Shown one piece after another: positions 10,495 to 20,578 of a stretch of DNA of 64,000 nt. Below the pieces are notes generated by a model. The model worked only from the letters and a program-made list of their open reading frames with translations. It had not been told where the DNA came from and did no database searches. Source of the DNA: CAVWXT01 sp963759115 (GTDB taxonomy: Bacteria > Planctomycetota > Planctomycetia > Pirellulales > Thermoguttaceae); contig CAVWXT010000001.1 of the NCBI GenBank assembly GCA_963759115.1, positions 992,001 to 1,056,000 of the forward strand, read 5' to 3'. The translations under genes and the position numbers were made by a program. Position 1 is the first letter of the stretch, and the number at the start of each line of letters is the position of its first letter.

Positions 10495-12222
10495 ATGGAA
10501 ACACTCAGTCCGACGCAACGCACGGTGAGTCGCCTGGCTTGGGTTGTCTTGGCGATGGCTCTGGTGTTCTCAATGTTTGTCCGAGCGCGGTTGGCGGCGT
10601 TTCCGCTGGAACGCGACGAGGGCGAATACGCCTACGCGGGCCAATTGATTCTGCAAGGCATCCCGCCCTACATCCTGGCCTACAATATGAAATTGCCGGG
10701 CACGTACCTGGCCTATGCCGGCCTGATGGCGGTTTTCGGGCAAACCACCGTCGGCATCCACCTGGGCCTGCTGGCCGTCAACCTCGCCACCATCGGCCTG
10801 ATATTCTTTTTTGCGCGTGACCTGTTCGATACCCTGACGGGCGCCGCGGCGGCGGCCTGCTTTGCGGTCTTGTCCAGCAGCCCATCCGTGATGGGCACGG
10901 CGGCCCACGCCACGCATTTTGTGACGGTTTTCGGCGTCGCCGGTGCGTGGGTTCTGTGGCGGGCGATCCGCTCCCAGAAACCGTGGCTGTTTGCAGCTTC
11001 CGGCCTGCTGCTGGGCCTGGCCTTCCTGATGAAGCAGCAAGGGGTGTTTTTGCCGGTCTTCGGCGGGCTGGCGGTCCTGGTGTCCTGCGTTCGGCCGCGT
11101 CCCGTTCTCTCGCGGCGACACCTGGCGCTTTGCCTCAGTTACGCCGTGGGGGCCGTCTTGCCGTTGGCCGCCACGTGCCTCTGGCTTTGGTTGGCGGGCA
11201 CGTTCGACAAGTTCTGGTTCTGGACGGTTCAGTACGCACGGACCTACGTCGAGCAGATTCCGCTCAAGCTGGGATTTGAGATATTCTGGGACAGCCTACA
11301 GGGTGTCATCGGAGCAAACTGGCCAATTTGGGCGTTGGGGCTGGCGGGCGCGATCGGTCTGGTGTGCTCCGGCGGCGTTCCGGGACGCCGCGCCTTCGTG
11401 TTCACGTTTCTGGTTTTCTCGTTCTTGTGCGTCTGTCCCGGCTTCTATTTCCGCCAGCACTATTTCATCGTGCTGCTTCCCTGCGTCGCGATCCTGGCGG
11501 GCATCGGCTTCGTGGCGATCGTGGGTCTGGTCTCGCGTCTGGCAATGGTTACGTTTGGCACGTCAAGCCGCGCTTCGCCGGCGTCTGCCGGCCGGCGGAA
11601 CCGCGGGAAGGCCAAGACCGCTTCGCCGGCCGAGCCCCCGAGCGCCGCCGGCCGCGGATGGCTGGTGGGGCTGGCAGCCTTGATTCCCGCGGCCGCGGTC
11701 GTGTCGCCCGTGTGGCAACAGCGAGATTATTATTTCTCCTGGTGGCCGGAGCAGGCTTGCCGCCACGTCTATTGGCCCAACCCGTTCGTCGAGTGCCCCG
11801 TCATCGCCGACTACTTGCGGAACAATTCCTCGCCCGAGGACCGCATCGCCGTCTTCGGTTCCGAGCCGGAGATCTTCTTCGACTCCCGCCGGAATTCGGC
11901 CACGGGCTATATCTACGCGTACCCTTTGATGGAAGTGCATCCCTACGCGCGCACGATGCAGGAGGACATGATCCGCGAGATCGAGTCGGCGCAGCCGAAG
12001 TTCGCGGTGGTCGTGAACGTGCATTTTTCTTGGTTGGGGCGGGGCAATTCCGAGACCCTCCTGACCAATTGGATTCCCGATTACTTGGCCGCCCATTACC
12101 ACGCCGTCGGGCTGGTCGATATTTTTCCCGACCGGCCAAGCGTGTACAAATGGGATGCTGAAGTAGCCGGCGCCCAACCGCGATCTACCTACAATTTGTG
12201 GGTCTTCAGGAGGAATCCGTGA
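10495..12222 (+). CDS. GT-C membrane glycosyltransferase (ArnT/PMT-like)
   Basis: A 575-residue polytopic membrane protein. After a first helix (residues about 14-30) it shows LERDEGEYAYAGQLILQGIPPY, the acidic first-loop motif of the ArnT/PMT-2 GT-C families. These families transfer sugars from polyprenyl phosphate donors. About ten further hydrophobic helices follow, then a soluble C-terminal part with VFGSEPEIFFDSRR. The start ATG 10495 is preceded by GGAAGAAC. The stop TGA overlaps the GTG start of the next gene (GTGA). Neighbouring membrane proteins and the GT2 at 17.9 kb suggest a cell-surface glycan pathway. Acceptor and donor are unknown. Confidence 0.8.
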   Translation: METLSPTQRTVSRLAWVVLAMALVFSMFVRARLAAFPLERDEGEYAYAGQLILQGIPPYILAYNMKLPGTYLAYAGLMAVFGQTTVGIHLGLLAVNLATIGLIFFFARDLFDTLTGAAAAACFAVLSSSPSVMGTAAHATHFVTVFGVAGAWVLWRAIRSQKPWLFAASGLLLGLAFLMKQQGVFLPVFGGLAVLVSCVRPRPVLSRRHLALCLSYAVGAVLPLAATCLWLWLAGTFDKFWFWTVQYARTYVEQIPLKLGFEIFWDSLQGVIGANWPIWALGLAGAIGLVCSGGVPGRRAFVFTFLVFSFLCVCPGFYFRQHYFIVLLPCVAILAGIGFVAIVGLVSRLAMVTFGTSSRASPASAGRRNRGKAKTASPAEPPSAAGRGWLVGLAALIPAAAVVSPVWQQRDYYFSWWPEQACRHVYWPNPFVECPVIADYLRNNSSPEDRIAVFGSEPEIFFDSRRNSATGYIYAYPLMEVHPYARTMQEDMIREIESAQPKFAVVVNVHFSWLGRGNSETLLTNWIPDYLAAHYHAVGLVDIFPDRPSVYKWDAEVAGAQPRSTYNLWVFRRNP

Positions 12223-14035
12223 GAGCGAAGAAAGGCAAGAGGGGGGCGCCGCGAGCGAGCAACAAACCTGCCGGCGGACAACCATCCCGTCCGCGGCAGA
12301 TGCGGGACTCTCTGCGGCGGATTCTCAGCGCGGAGGAACGGCCGGCGGTGACGCGGAAGATCGAATGGGCGATTTTCGTCGTAGCCTGTTTGCTGATCTT
12401 GTGGCTGCACGTCACGCTCTACCGCGCTTCGGGCTCTTTCTGGCGCGACGAAACCGGCGCCATCCAAGTGGCCTCCGCGCCGAGTCTGAAGACGATGTGG
12501 GACTGGCTTTCCAAGGACTCGGCCCCCGTCTTGATGTACGGCTCGCTGCGGTTATGGATGGCCGCCGGACCGGGCGCCAGCGGCGACGGGCTCCGCCTTT
12601 TCGGCGCGCTGGTGTCGTGCGGAATCGTCGTCTCGATGTTGGCCAGTTGTTGGACGATTACGGGCCGCGTGCCGTTGGTGGCGATGGCTTTGATCCCGTT
12701 CAACGTCACCGTGTTCTATTTTTGCTCGTCGGTGCGCCCTACGGGATGGCGGCCATGTTCATCATGCCGTGTTGTGCCGCCTTCTGGAGAGTGGCGCAAG
12801 GGCCAACGCGCCGGAACATCCTGGCGAGTCTCGTGTTCGCAATACTCTCGTGTCACTCGAGTTACCAGAATTCGTACCTGCTGCTGGCCATTGGCGTTGC
12901 CGGCGCCGGCGTTTGCGCGATGTGCCGATTGTGGCGGCGCAGCCTCTTGATCCTGGCCATCTGTTGCGCGGCGGCGGTTACGCTGCTGGTGTACGTTCCG
13001 ACGATTCGCGAATTCCGGGAATCGTGCCTTGTCATGAGCCTTGCCCCGGAGCTGACCGATTACTTCGTCAAGAGCCTGGCGACGGCCCTTACCGCCGAGA
13101 TTGCCGACAGCTATGCCTTGCGGATTGCAGGATATTGCCTGGGAGTGGCCGCCCTGATCTGCCTGATCGTTCCCCTGCTCCGCCGGCGGCCTTGGGTGGG
13201 CGCGACGCCGTCGCTGCCGGCGTACTTCTTGACGGTGGCGGTCGTGGCCGTGGCGGCCAACTTCGGATTCGTGCTGGCGCACGGCATCCGGCCGTTTCCG
13301 TGGCACTTCACGCCCCTGGTGGTTCTTATCGGCGTGGTGGTTGAAGTGGCCCTCCAATCCAAGGACAACAATGTCTGGGTGTGGTTGGGACGCGCGGCGG
13401 TTGCCTGCCTCATGATTGCCCTGAGTCTTCCGCTTCTTTGGCAGCGCGCCTATCTTCGTCGAACGAACCTGGATCGTGTCGCTGCCGTCCTCGCTGAGTC
13501 GGCGAAGCCCGACGATTTTATCCTCGTAAACCCCTTCTGGCTCGCCACGGGTTTCAAGTACCACTACCACGGCGATGCCCCCTGGAACACGCAGCCCCTG
13601 ACTTCCACCGACACGGCAACGTGCTTGCTCCCCTACGGCACCATACGGCAAGTGATGGCGACTCCGGATTCGCTGGCGCCAACGCTCCAGCAGGTTGAGA
13701 AGACGCTGGCGGCCGGACACCGGCTGTGGATTGTCGGCGACATCGAGTTCCAGCCCTTGGATAAGAAATTGCCTCCGCTGCCGCCGGCGCCACAATCCAA
13801 ACACGGTTGGAATTGCATCTACTATTACAAGGTGTGGATGTGGCAGATGGGACACTACCTCCAGCGACACGCCGGCAGCGTCGAGTCCGTCCCGGTGCCC
13901 CTCGATCAGGAGGTGAGTCCTTTGGAGACGGTTCCGTTGTGTGTGTTCGACGGCTGGCGGGTGGGTGACAGTATTATCGGAGCGCCGCCCGGCGATGTTC
14001 CGAATGCGGGCCGTTCAACCGAGGAACAGCCGTGA
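12219..14035 (+). CDS. Polytopic membrane protein, GT-C-like (one frameshift)
   Basis: The start is GTG 12219, overlapping the previous stop as GTGA, with AGGAGG ideally placed at about 12209-12214. After a basic N-terminus come helices and the motif SFWRDETGAIQVA, an acidic GT-C-like first loop. About ten membrane segments and a C-terminal soluble domain follow (DDFILVNPFWLATGFKYHYH). It is a clear paralogue of the minus-strand gene at 15.7-17.6 kb: both have FYxGSSxRAYG-like and SxYQNSYLLL stretches. Comparison with that paralogue shows one lost base near 12742 (SSVR then AYGM), so the restored length is 605 residues. Probably a polyprenol-phosphate-sugar-dependent glycosyltransferase; substrate unknown. 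Confidence 0.72.
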
Positions 14036-15622
14036 GAACGCGCAGAAATCGATCCGTGAAGGAAAAGCCCGCCGAGAAGCAGGCCGCTCCGATCGAAGCG
14101 GCCGTGGCGGGGCCGGTGCAGGCGAAGGAGTGGCTGCTGCTGGCGGTGCTGATGGCCGCCAGCGGCTGGCTCTTCCTGGCGAACCTCGGCGACCAGTGTC
14201 TCTGGCAAGATGAGGCCCAAACCGCCCTGATCGCCGAGACGGTACTGACCGACGGCGTGCCCCGCGGGTACGACGGCCGCAACCATTTCTCCCAGGAGTT
14301 GGGACGTGAATACGGGCGCGACTACCTCTACCGCTGGCACACCTGGTTTCCATTCTACCTGTTGGCCGGGTTCTTCGGCGTTCTGGGGACCAGCACGCTG
14401 GTGGCTCGTCTGCCGTTCGCGCTGATGGGGTTGGCCTCGGTGCCGTTGAGCTATTTTCTCGCCCGATCGCTCTGGCAAAGCCGGCGGGCGGCCGTACTGG
14501 CCGCGGTGCTGCTTTCCACGTGCATTCCTTTTCTGATCCTGTCGCGGCAATGCCGTTACTACAGTCCGTGCGCATTTCTTTTCGCTGCTCGGGCTGTGGG
14601 CTTACTGCCGGATGGTGCGACGCCGGCGGGGGGCGGCCGCGGTATTCGTCATCGCGGCCACCCTGCTGTTTCATTGTCACTTTCCCTACTGGGCGGTGTT
14701 CCTGGCAGCCGTGCTGGTTCACGCGGCGCTGTTCCATCGCGAGCGGTTCGTGGCGGTGGCCTTATGGTCGTTCGGCACGTTGCTCTTGAATCTGCCGTGG
14801 CTGATTTGGCTATTGAGTCCGCCGGCCGTGGGACAATACCCCGGCGTGAAGTTCAGCTTCGAGCGCCCCTTTGACTTGGCGCCGCAATACCTGGCCCAGA
14901 TCTTCCGGCATCTCTTCTCGCCCATCCTCTTGGCGTTGCTCGCGATGGTGGGGACTATCGCCTGGGTCCGTACGCAGCGCTTTCCACGACTCGACCGGAA
15001 CACGGCCCAGGCAGCGACGCTCTTGCTGCTGTTTGTCGCGATCAACTTGGGGGCGTTGTGCGTTCTGACCCCCTTCTATTTCTTCCGCTACCTTGCGCCG
15101 GTGATCCCCGTGTTATGCCTGCTGGCAGCCAAGGTCCTGGATTCCGCCATGCGTCTCCATTGGGCCGTGGGAATTGCCGGACTGGCGGCCATCCTGCTGT
15201 TGAGCCCCATCCGCGATTACCTTTACGAAATCACCCATCATTACGCGGGTCCCACGGAAGGGATCGTGGCCTACCTGAACCAGTACGGAAAACCCGACGA
15301 CGTGGTGGCGATCACCTATGGCGACCTGCCCGTGAAGTTTTATACCAAGATGCGGGTGGTCGGCGGACTGACGGGCGAAGACCTGACGCCGGCGCTCAAG
15401 GCCAAATGGGTGATTATCCGCCACAACTTTATCTGCGAGAAGGACCTCGCCGTTGCCAAGTACCTGCTGACGAATCTTCGCACGCATCCCGCAGATTACC
15501 GGAGCATCGAGTTGAACTATCCCGACATCCCGTTCGACAACCGCGAGACGCCGGATGAACACCTCTACCGGACCGTGACGGGGGCGCCGCGGGTGACGAT
15601 CCTGGAACGGATTGCGGAGTGA
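14032..15622 (+). CDS. GT-C membrane glycosyltransferase (one frameshift)
   Basis: Start GTG 14032 again overlaps the preceding stop as GTGA, so three membrane genes are translationally chained from 10.5 kb. The first loop contains GDQCLWQDEAQTALIAETVL, the acidic GT-C motif. It is followed by a typical RLPFALMGLASVPLSYFLAR helix pair and LSRQCRYYSPCAF, resembling the PMT-2/GT39-like signature. One extra T in a T-rich run near 14575 breaks the frame; restored length is 529 residues. The C-terminal soluble part (DDVVAITYGDLPVKFYTKM) is shared in style with its neighbours. Probably transfers a lipid-linked sugar outside the membrane. Confidence 0.78.
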
Positions 15623-15633
15623 CAAAATCTCGC

Positions 15634-15680
15634 TGTAAGCGGATTTCAATCCGCGCGAACGGAACGGATTCCGTTCTATC
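15634..15680. repeat. Palindromic repeat family 3 (copy 1)
   Basis: Two consecutive hairpins: AGCGGATTTCAATCCGC, then GAACGGAACGGATTCCGTTC, ending CTA. Related copies lie at 43420 and 57150. The terminal CTA at 15676-15678 is, on the minus strand, the TAG stop of the following gene. It sits between two convergent genes and may also act as a terminator. Confidence 0.75.
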
Positions 15681-17610
15681 TGGTCGGACGGCCCGGTTGG
15701 TTGCCTTCGGCGTTCCATCCCTCGATCAGCGCTAGGCCGCACTCTTCCACCGAATTGACGGGCTGGCCGACGGGGATTTCGATCGTCTTGCCGCGTTCTG
15801 CGTGCCCGACGATGAAGTGGCTCGCCTGCATGGTCCAACCCTCGTAGTACATCTGACAGGACCAGCCGGCCTGCGGATCGGGAGCGGCCGTCAGAACGGG
15901 CGGGTCCGTGGTCGCCTGCCAGAACGTGGGCTCGCCGACGATCCACAGATGATTCCCCGCAGCGAGCGTTCTCTCGATCCGTTGCAGAGTCGGCTTCAGC
16001 GCATCGGGCGTCATCATCAACTCCCGGAACCGCCCATAACAGGACACTCTGGACTTCTCATCCGTGGGCATTTCGGGCAGCGTGATCCACGGCGCGTTGC
16101 CCTGGTAGTAATAATTGAAAACGGGAGAAAGCCACATGGGATTGACCACAATCAGGTCGTTTGGCCCGGCTTCACTGGCAAGAACTTGACTCACCAGATC
16201 AATATTGGTGCGCCGGCGATGAGCGATCGTCCACAGCGGAGCCACGCTCACGGCGATCATGACGCCAGCGAGAACAAGTCGGCAGGAAGCAAGCCAGAAG
16301 GAGTCCCGCGACGGCCGCAAACCGACCTCGATGACTACGGCCGCCAAGGCAAGGAAGGGCGTGAAATGCCAGGGCCAGGGAAGCAGACTGTTGAACCACA
16401 CAAAACCCAATCCGGCAATGCCGCTGATGGCCGCGGCCAGCAGGCAATAGAGGTGCAATGACGGAACGCGGCGTCCCATCCCATACCGCCATTGCCGGTA
16501 GCACCCGAATGGCAACAGGACGGTAATCAGCACCAGCGACGCTACCCAAGCGCGTAGCAGCACGGTGCTCTCCCCCGCAACCGACCATACCACCGTGTCG
16601 GCGATCTCTTTCATGCTCATCGTCTGAAACATGATGCTCGCGGCAACTCGATACACCGCGATCGTGGGAAGGTAGACCAACAGGGAAAGCGCGGCCACGC
16701 CGCAGAGCCCCAACACCAGGACGCTGCGTTTCCACGGCCCGGACACGGCGCACGTCAGGGCGGCCGCAAGACCGACTCCCAGCAACAGGTAGCTGTTCTG
16801 ATAGTTGCTGTGAACGCTCAGCACGGCCATCGACAAGGCAACGGCCGCAGTGCGGAGGCTGGGCCGCTGCACGAGTCGCCAGAAAGCGGCGAAGCAGAGC
16901 ACGGCCAGGATGCTCGCCAGGCCATACGCCCGGATCGAACTGCCGTAATAGAAGATCGACGTGTTGAAGGCGGCCAGCGCGATGGCCAGAACCGGCGCGC
17001 CTCCCCGCCACGCGCCTGCTGAGGGTGAAGTAGATACAGAGACCGCCGCCGGCGCCTCTTTCGGGCTGACCGGCGCACTGCGTGGGACGGTGTCGGCAGC
17101 CGCGCTCGCCGTTGGGTTTCCTGTGCCGACAATCTCGCGGCAGGAGACGAAGACGGCGGCAATGATGCCTGCCGAGACCAGGCTGCCGAAGAGGCGAAGC
17201 CCGGCATCGGTGCTGCCGAGTCCCGTCCAAATCCAGAGGCGCAAGAGGCTGGGGGCGAGCGCCGGACAAGAGTCGGCGTCGAGCCAGTCCCACATGCCGT
17301 GCAGAGTCGGCTGCTGGGCCACCTGGATGAGGGTCGCTTCGTCACGCCAGAACGCCCCCACGTGCTCGTACAACACGACGTGCAGGCCAAGGATCAACGA
17401 GCAGGCGATCCCCAGAACGGCCCACTCGATCAAGTGCAGCGCGCCCGACCATTGCGTTGCGGCGGCAAGCCAACGCCTGACCGGCGCGGTGGCGGCAGCC
17501 ACGCGTGCGAATGGCCCCGAGCGCGATCCCCCGCGCCGGCGCCGCCTTGGCCTTCGTAGCCGGTTCGTTCCGTCGCCGCCTCGCTCCCATGTCCTTCTCC
17601 ACAAATACAA
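15676..17610 (-). CDS. Polytopic membrane protein, GT-C-like
   Basis: An intact 644-residue paralogue of the 12.2 kb gene, in the opposite orientation. It has AFWRDEATLIQVAQQPTLHG (acidic first loop), then FYYGSSIRAYGLASILAV, HSNYQNSYLLLGVGL and FNSLLPWPWHFTPFLAL in membrane segments. A soluble C-terminus contains DLIVVNPMWLSPVFNYYYQ. A Pro/Ala/Ser-rich loop with TVPRSAPVSPKEAPAAVS is inserted relative to the paralogue. The 5' end is uncertain: the frame opens at TTG 17610 and a later start within the Arg-rich N-terminus is possible. The stop TAG belongs to a family 3 palindrome. Likely a surface-glycan glycosyltransferase. Confidence 0.72.
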   Translation of the reverse strand: MYLWRRTWERGGDGTNRLRRPRRRRRGGSRSGPFARVAAATAPVRRWLAAATQWSGALHLIEWAVLGIACSLILGLHVVLYEHVGAFWRDEATLIQVAQQPTLHGMWDWLDADSCPALAPSLLRLWIWTGLGSTDAGLRLFGSLVSAGIIAAVFVSCREIVGTGNPTASAAADTVPRSAPVSPKEAPAAVSVSTSPSAGAWRGGAPVLAIALAAFNTSIFYYGSSIRAYGLASILAVLCFAAFWRLVQRPSLRTAAVALSMAVLSVHSNYQNSYLLLGVGLAAALTCAVSGPWKRSVLVLGLCGVAALSLLVYLPTIAVYRVAASIMFQTMSMKEIADTVVWSVAGESTVLLRAWVASLVLITVLLPFGCYRQWRYGMGRRVPSLHLYCLLAAAISGIAGLGFVWFNSLLPWPWHFTPFLALAAVVIEVGLRPSRDSFWLASCRLVLAGVMIAVSVAPLWTIAHRRRTNIDLVSQVLASEAGPNDLIVVNPMWLSPVFNYYYQGNAPWITLPEMPTDEKSRVSCYGRFRELMMTPDALKPTLQRIERTLAAGNHLWIVGEPTFWQATTDPPVLTAAPDPQAGWSCQMYYEGWTMQASHFIVGHAERGKTIEIPVGQPVNSVEECGLALIEGWNAEGNQPGRPTR

Positions 17611-17864
17611 AACCAGCCTGCCTTCGCCGGGGAACTGCCATTGTCAGATTCTTGGCTCCACTCGGCAAGTGGAAAAATGGCTTGAACCCGCGTCAGAAGC
17701 CGTCTCGGCGGCGGCCCGCGCAAATCTGCACGAGCCGGCAGCCGGGCGTTTGCCGCCGCCCTTGAACGGTGCTATGGTATAGAGGTGGGGTGGCGGCGGA
17801 CACCGCGGTGCCGCGCCGGCAAGCGGCCAACATTTTGCCTCGGCAATGGCGGGGATGGGCGGGT

Positions 17865-18854
17865 ATGGCATTACGACGAGACTTCTTGTCGGTGGTGGTG
17901 CCCATCTATAACGAAGAGGAAATCCTTCCTGAGCTTTGCCGAAGGCTCAAGAGCGTCGTCGAGCAACTGGGCTTCAGTCGCAGCGAAGTCCTGTTGGTGA
18001 GCGATGGCAGCACGGATCGTTCCGAAGCCATGATCCGTTCGCTCGTCGCCGAAGACCCGCTGTTTACAGGGATCTGCTTGACCCGCAATTTCGGCCATCA
18101 GGCGGCCGTTTGCACAGGCCTTTCCCATGCGCGGGGGTCGGCCATTGCGGTGATCGACGGCGACCTGCAGGACCCCCCCGAGGCCATTCCCCTGTTGCTT
18201 GGTGCATTGGAGGACGGGGCCGACGTGGCCTACGGCGTGCGGACCCGGCGAAAAGAGAACGCGCTGAAGAGATTCGCCTACTCCCTCTTCTACCGCCTCT
18301 TGCAGCGCCTGGCCGACATCCACGTCCCCTTGGACGCGGGCGACTTCTCCTGCATGAATCGTTGCGTGCTGGACGCCATGCTGGCCCTGCCCGAACGGAA
18401 CCGTTTTGTTCGCGGCCTGCGGGCATGGGTAGGATACCGGCAAGTCGGCGTGGAATACGAGCGCGCCGCCCGGTTTGCAGGGCGGCCCAAGTATACGCTT
18501 CGCAAGCTCCTGGCACTGGCCTACGACGGCCTGTTCTCGTTCTCCAACATTCCCGTTCGTTTGATCCAGTGGTTGGGCTTCGCGGCTTCGAGCATCGCTC
18601 TGTTGGTGGCGCTGGCCTACGTGGTTCTCTACTTCGCCGTCCCCAACCGATTCCCCAGCGGTTTTGCCACGTTGGCCGTGTCGATCTGGTTCCTCGGCGG
18701 CGTGCAACTTTTGTTCCTGGGGGTCGTGGGCGAATACGTGGTCAGGGCGTGCGACGAGAGCCGCCGTCGCCCGGTGGCCTTGGTCCGCGAAGTCATCGTT
18801 CACCCGGAAGTTGCCCCGGCCGGTCCGTCAGAGGCCCGCACATCCCTATTGTAG
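17865..18854 (+). CDS. Family 2 glycosyltransferase, polyprenyl-phosphate type
   Basis: A 329-residue GtrB/DPM1-like enzyme that would charge a polyprenyl phosphate carrier with a sugar nucleotide on the cytoplasmic face. The GT-A domain starts LSVVVPIYNEEEILPEL. It contains LLVSDGSTDRS, RNFGHQAAVCTGLSHARG and the metal-binding VIDGDLQDPPEAIP. Two C-terminal membrane helices follow (LGFAASSIALLVALAYVVLY and FLGGVQLLFLGVVGEYVVR). ATG 17865 is the first Met that places the GT motif at the usual distance. It could supply the lipid-linked sugar used by the four GT-C-like proteins around it. The stop TAG is the first triplet of a family 1 palindrome. Confidence 0.88.
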   Translation: MALRRDFLSVVVPIYNEEEILPELCRRLKSVVEQLGFSRSEVLLVSDGSTDRSEAMIRSLVAEDPLFTGICLTRNFGHQAAVCTGLSHARGSAIAVIDGDLQDPPEAIPLLLGALEDGADVAYGVRTRRKENALKRFAYSLFYRLLQRLADIHVPLDAGDFSCMNRCVLDAMLALPERNRFVRGLRAWVGYRQVGVEYERAARFAGRPKYTLRKLLALAYDGLFSFSNIPVRLIQWLGFAASSIALLVALAYVVLYFAVPNRFPSGFATLAVSIWFLGGVQLLFLGVVGEYVVRACDESRRRPVALVREVIVHPEVAPAGPSEARTSLL

Positions 18855-18922
18855 GAGGCGACTCCAGTCGCCGATTGGTGGCCTGGTCGAGGCAAATTCG
18901 GCGGCGGGAGTCGCCTCCCACA
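18852..18922. repeat. Palindromic repeat family 1 (copy b)
   Basis: TAGGAGGCGACTCCAGTCGCC pairs with GGCGGGAGTCGCCTCC across a divergent loop. The TAG is the stop of the GT2 gene. Outer arms seen in copies c-e are absent here. Confidence 0.85.
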
Positions 18923-18982
18923 CCCTTCATCTTCTATCGCCACGCCTCGAGAAACCTGACGCCGGCAGTCGTGCCGCCAAGA

Positions 18983-19708
18983 ATGGATAAAGAGTACGGA
19001 CTATACTACGAAAAGCTCTACCGCGGCCACTGGTGGTGGCAAGCGCGGGAGGCGATGCTTCTGGACGTGATCCGCTCGCTCGCGTTCCGCCCGCCGATCG
19101 AGATTCTCGACGTCGGTTGCGGAAACGGGCTGTTCTTTGCCGAACTCGGCAAGTTCGGGAATGTGCGGGGGATCGAAGTCGATACGTCGTTGATCGACGA
19201 CGACTCGCCCCATCGTGCCCAAATCTTCACCGAACCCCTGGGCCATTCCGGCTATCGCGGCCTGCGTTTTGATCTGATCACCGCGTTGGACGTCGTCGAG
19301 CACATTGCGGACGACCGCCAAGCAATCGACGAGATGTACGCGATGCTTCGCCCCGGCGGCAAGCTTGTCATCACGGTGCCGGCGTCGATGAAACTTTGGG
19401 ACCTGCACGACGAGATCAATGGCCACTATCGGCGGTATTCCCGGCGGACGCTGCGGAACCTGGTGTCGGGCAAGGGCCGGATCGTCCGCTTGGAATACCT
19501 CTTTCACGCCTTGTTCGCTCCCAAGCTCGCCGTGAAGATGCTCAACACGTGCCTCTCCCGCCGTCTCCCCCAGCATTCCATTCCCCCGAAACCGGTGAAC
19601 CGAACGATGAGAATGCTGTGTACCCTGGAGTACCGGCTGTTCCACCGGCTGCGAATTCCCTTCGGCACGTCGCTGCTGGCCGTGATCGAGAAACCTGCGT
19701 CTTTGTAG
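18983..19708 (+). CDS. Class I SAM-dependent methyltransferase
   Basis: A 241-residue methyltransferase. SAM-binding motif I is IEILDVGCGNGLFFAEL, the acidic strand 2 is RGIEVDTSLID, and motif IV is FDLITALDVVEHIADD, followed by MLRPGGKLVITVPA. The HDEINGHYRRYSRRTLRNLV stretch is typical of methyltransferases near glycan genes. The C-terminal region (FHALFAPKLAVKML) is amphipathic and could sit at the membrane. The start ATG 18983 follows the family 1 repeat by 60 bases. The substrate is unknown; position between a GT2 and glycan genes suggests a lipid or sugar. The stop TAG (19706-19708) opens another small palindrome. Confidence 0.82.
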   Translation: MDKEYGLYYEKLYRGHWWWQAREAMLLDVIRSLAFRPPIEILDVGCGNGLFFAELGKFGNVRGIEVDTSLIDDDSPHRAQIFTEPLGHSGYRGLRFDLITALDVVEHIADDRQAIDEMYAMLRPGGKLVITVPASMKLWDLHDEINGHYRRYSRRTLRNLVSGKGRIVRLEYLFHALFAPKLAVKMLNTCLSRRLPQHSIPPKPVNRTMRMLCTLEYRLFHRLRIPFGTSLLAVIEKPASL

Positions 19709-19725
19709 GGCGGGCACTGTCCGCC
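19706..19725. repeat. Small palindrome opening with the stop TAG
   Basis: TAGGGCGGGCACTGTCCGCC folds as GGCGG/CCGCC. Its first three bases are the stop codon of the methyltransferase. Only one copy is in this window. Confidence 0.55.
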
Positions 19726-19761
19726 ACAAGATAACGGCGCGAGCCTGAGCGGCTGCTTCGT

Positions 19762-20373
19762 CTACGCGGTCAGCCGAAACGACGCGAAGTTCGTATAGGT
19801 AAGGCAAGCGCCCTTGACGGCCGTCATCTTCTGTTCCTGAAGCGTCAGCCCTGCCTTGGAAAACAGATCGAGGTACTCTTCCACCGTTTTGTGGAACTTG
19901 CCCCGGTCGATGGACATCACGAACCGCAGGAGCCGGCTTTCCGTGCCGGTCTTCACCGCGTCAAAGACCCCAATGACTCCGCCGGGCTTGAGAAGCTCCC
20001 GAAATTGCCTGAGCATCGCCAACAGCTCGTCGTTCGGTATGTGGTGACCGGTCGAGCCGAAAACGATGTAGTTGTAGTAGGCCCGCCGGTCGTGGCGATT
20101 CAAGTCCATGCAGAGGAACTTCATGTTCGGAAACCGGCGGAACCGGTAGGCGGCAAAATCGATCGCCCCGGCATCGAGGTCGATGCCCGTGTAATCGAAA
20201 TCCGTGAAGATCGCCGAAGCGTTTCCCGTGGCGCAGCCCACATCCAGAATTCTTGCCCCCGGGAAAGGCTTTAGCGTCTCATAGTGCAGTCGTTGCTTGC
20301 CTTGGTCGGCGCCGATGAGGAACTGGGACACGCCCCACGCATAGCACTTCAGGTACTTCCATTGGAACGCCAT
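19762..20373 (-). CDS. Class I SAM-dependent methyltransferase
   Basis: About 203 residues from ATG 20371-20373 (MAFQWKYLKCYAWG). The frame stays open to a TTG at 20451, so up to 26 more residues are possible. SAM motif I is ARILDVGCATGNASAIF, then YTGIDLDAGAIDFA, a VFGSTGHHIPNDEL segment, and LKPGGVIGVFDAVK. The C-terminus (EEYLDLFSKAGLTLQEQKM) resembles ubiquinone/methylase-type enzymes of glycan and lipid clusters. It converges with the preceding methyltransferase and is only distantly similar to it. Substrate unknown. Confidence 0.78.
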   Translation of the reverse strand: MAFQWKYLKCYAWGVSQFLIGADQGKQRLHYETLKPFPGARILDVGCATGNASAIFTDFDYTGIDLDAGAIDFAAYRFRRFPNMKFLCMDLNRHDRRAYYNYIVFGSTGHHIPNDELLAMLRQFRELLKPGGVIGVFDAVKTGTESRLLRFVMSIDRGKFHKTVEEYLDLFSKAGLTLQEQKMTAVKGACLTYTNFASFRLTA

Positions 20374-20578
20374 ACGAAGCCCAAGAGCCTGCGCCTGCTG
20401 CTTTCGCCAACCGCCCCCCTTGTAGTGTACATCGCATGGGCCATTCTGCAACCCGTTAACGTCGCGCCGGAGCCGCCTGCCGCTTGCGGCTTGACATCCG
20501 TTGCCGGCTGAACATACTTGGAATTGCCTGGTCTGTGCGGATGATTCGGCCTGTGCTCGACCTCAAACGTCTGCGACT

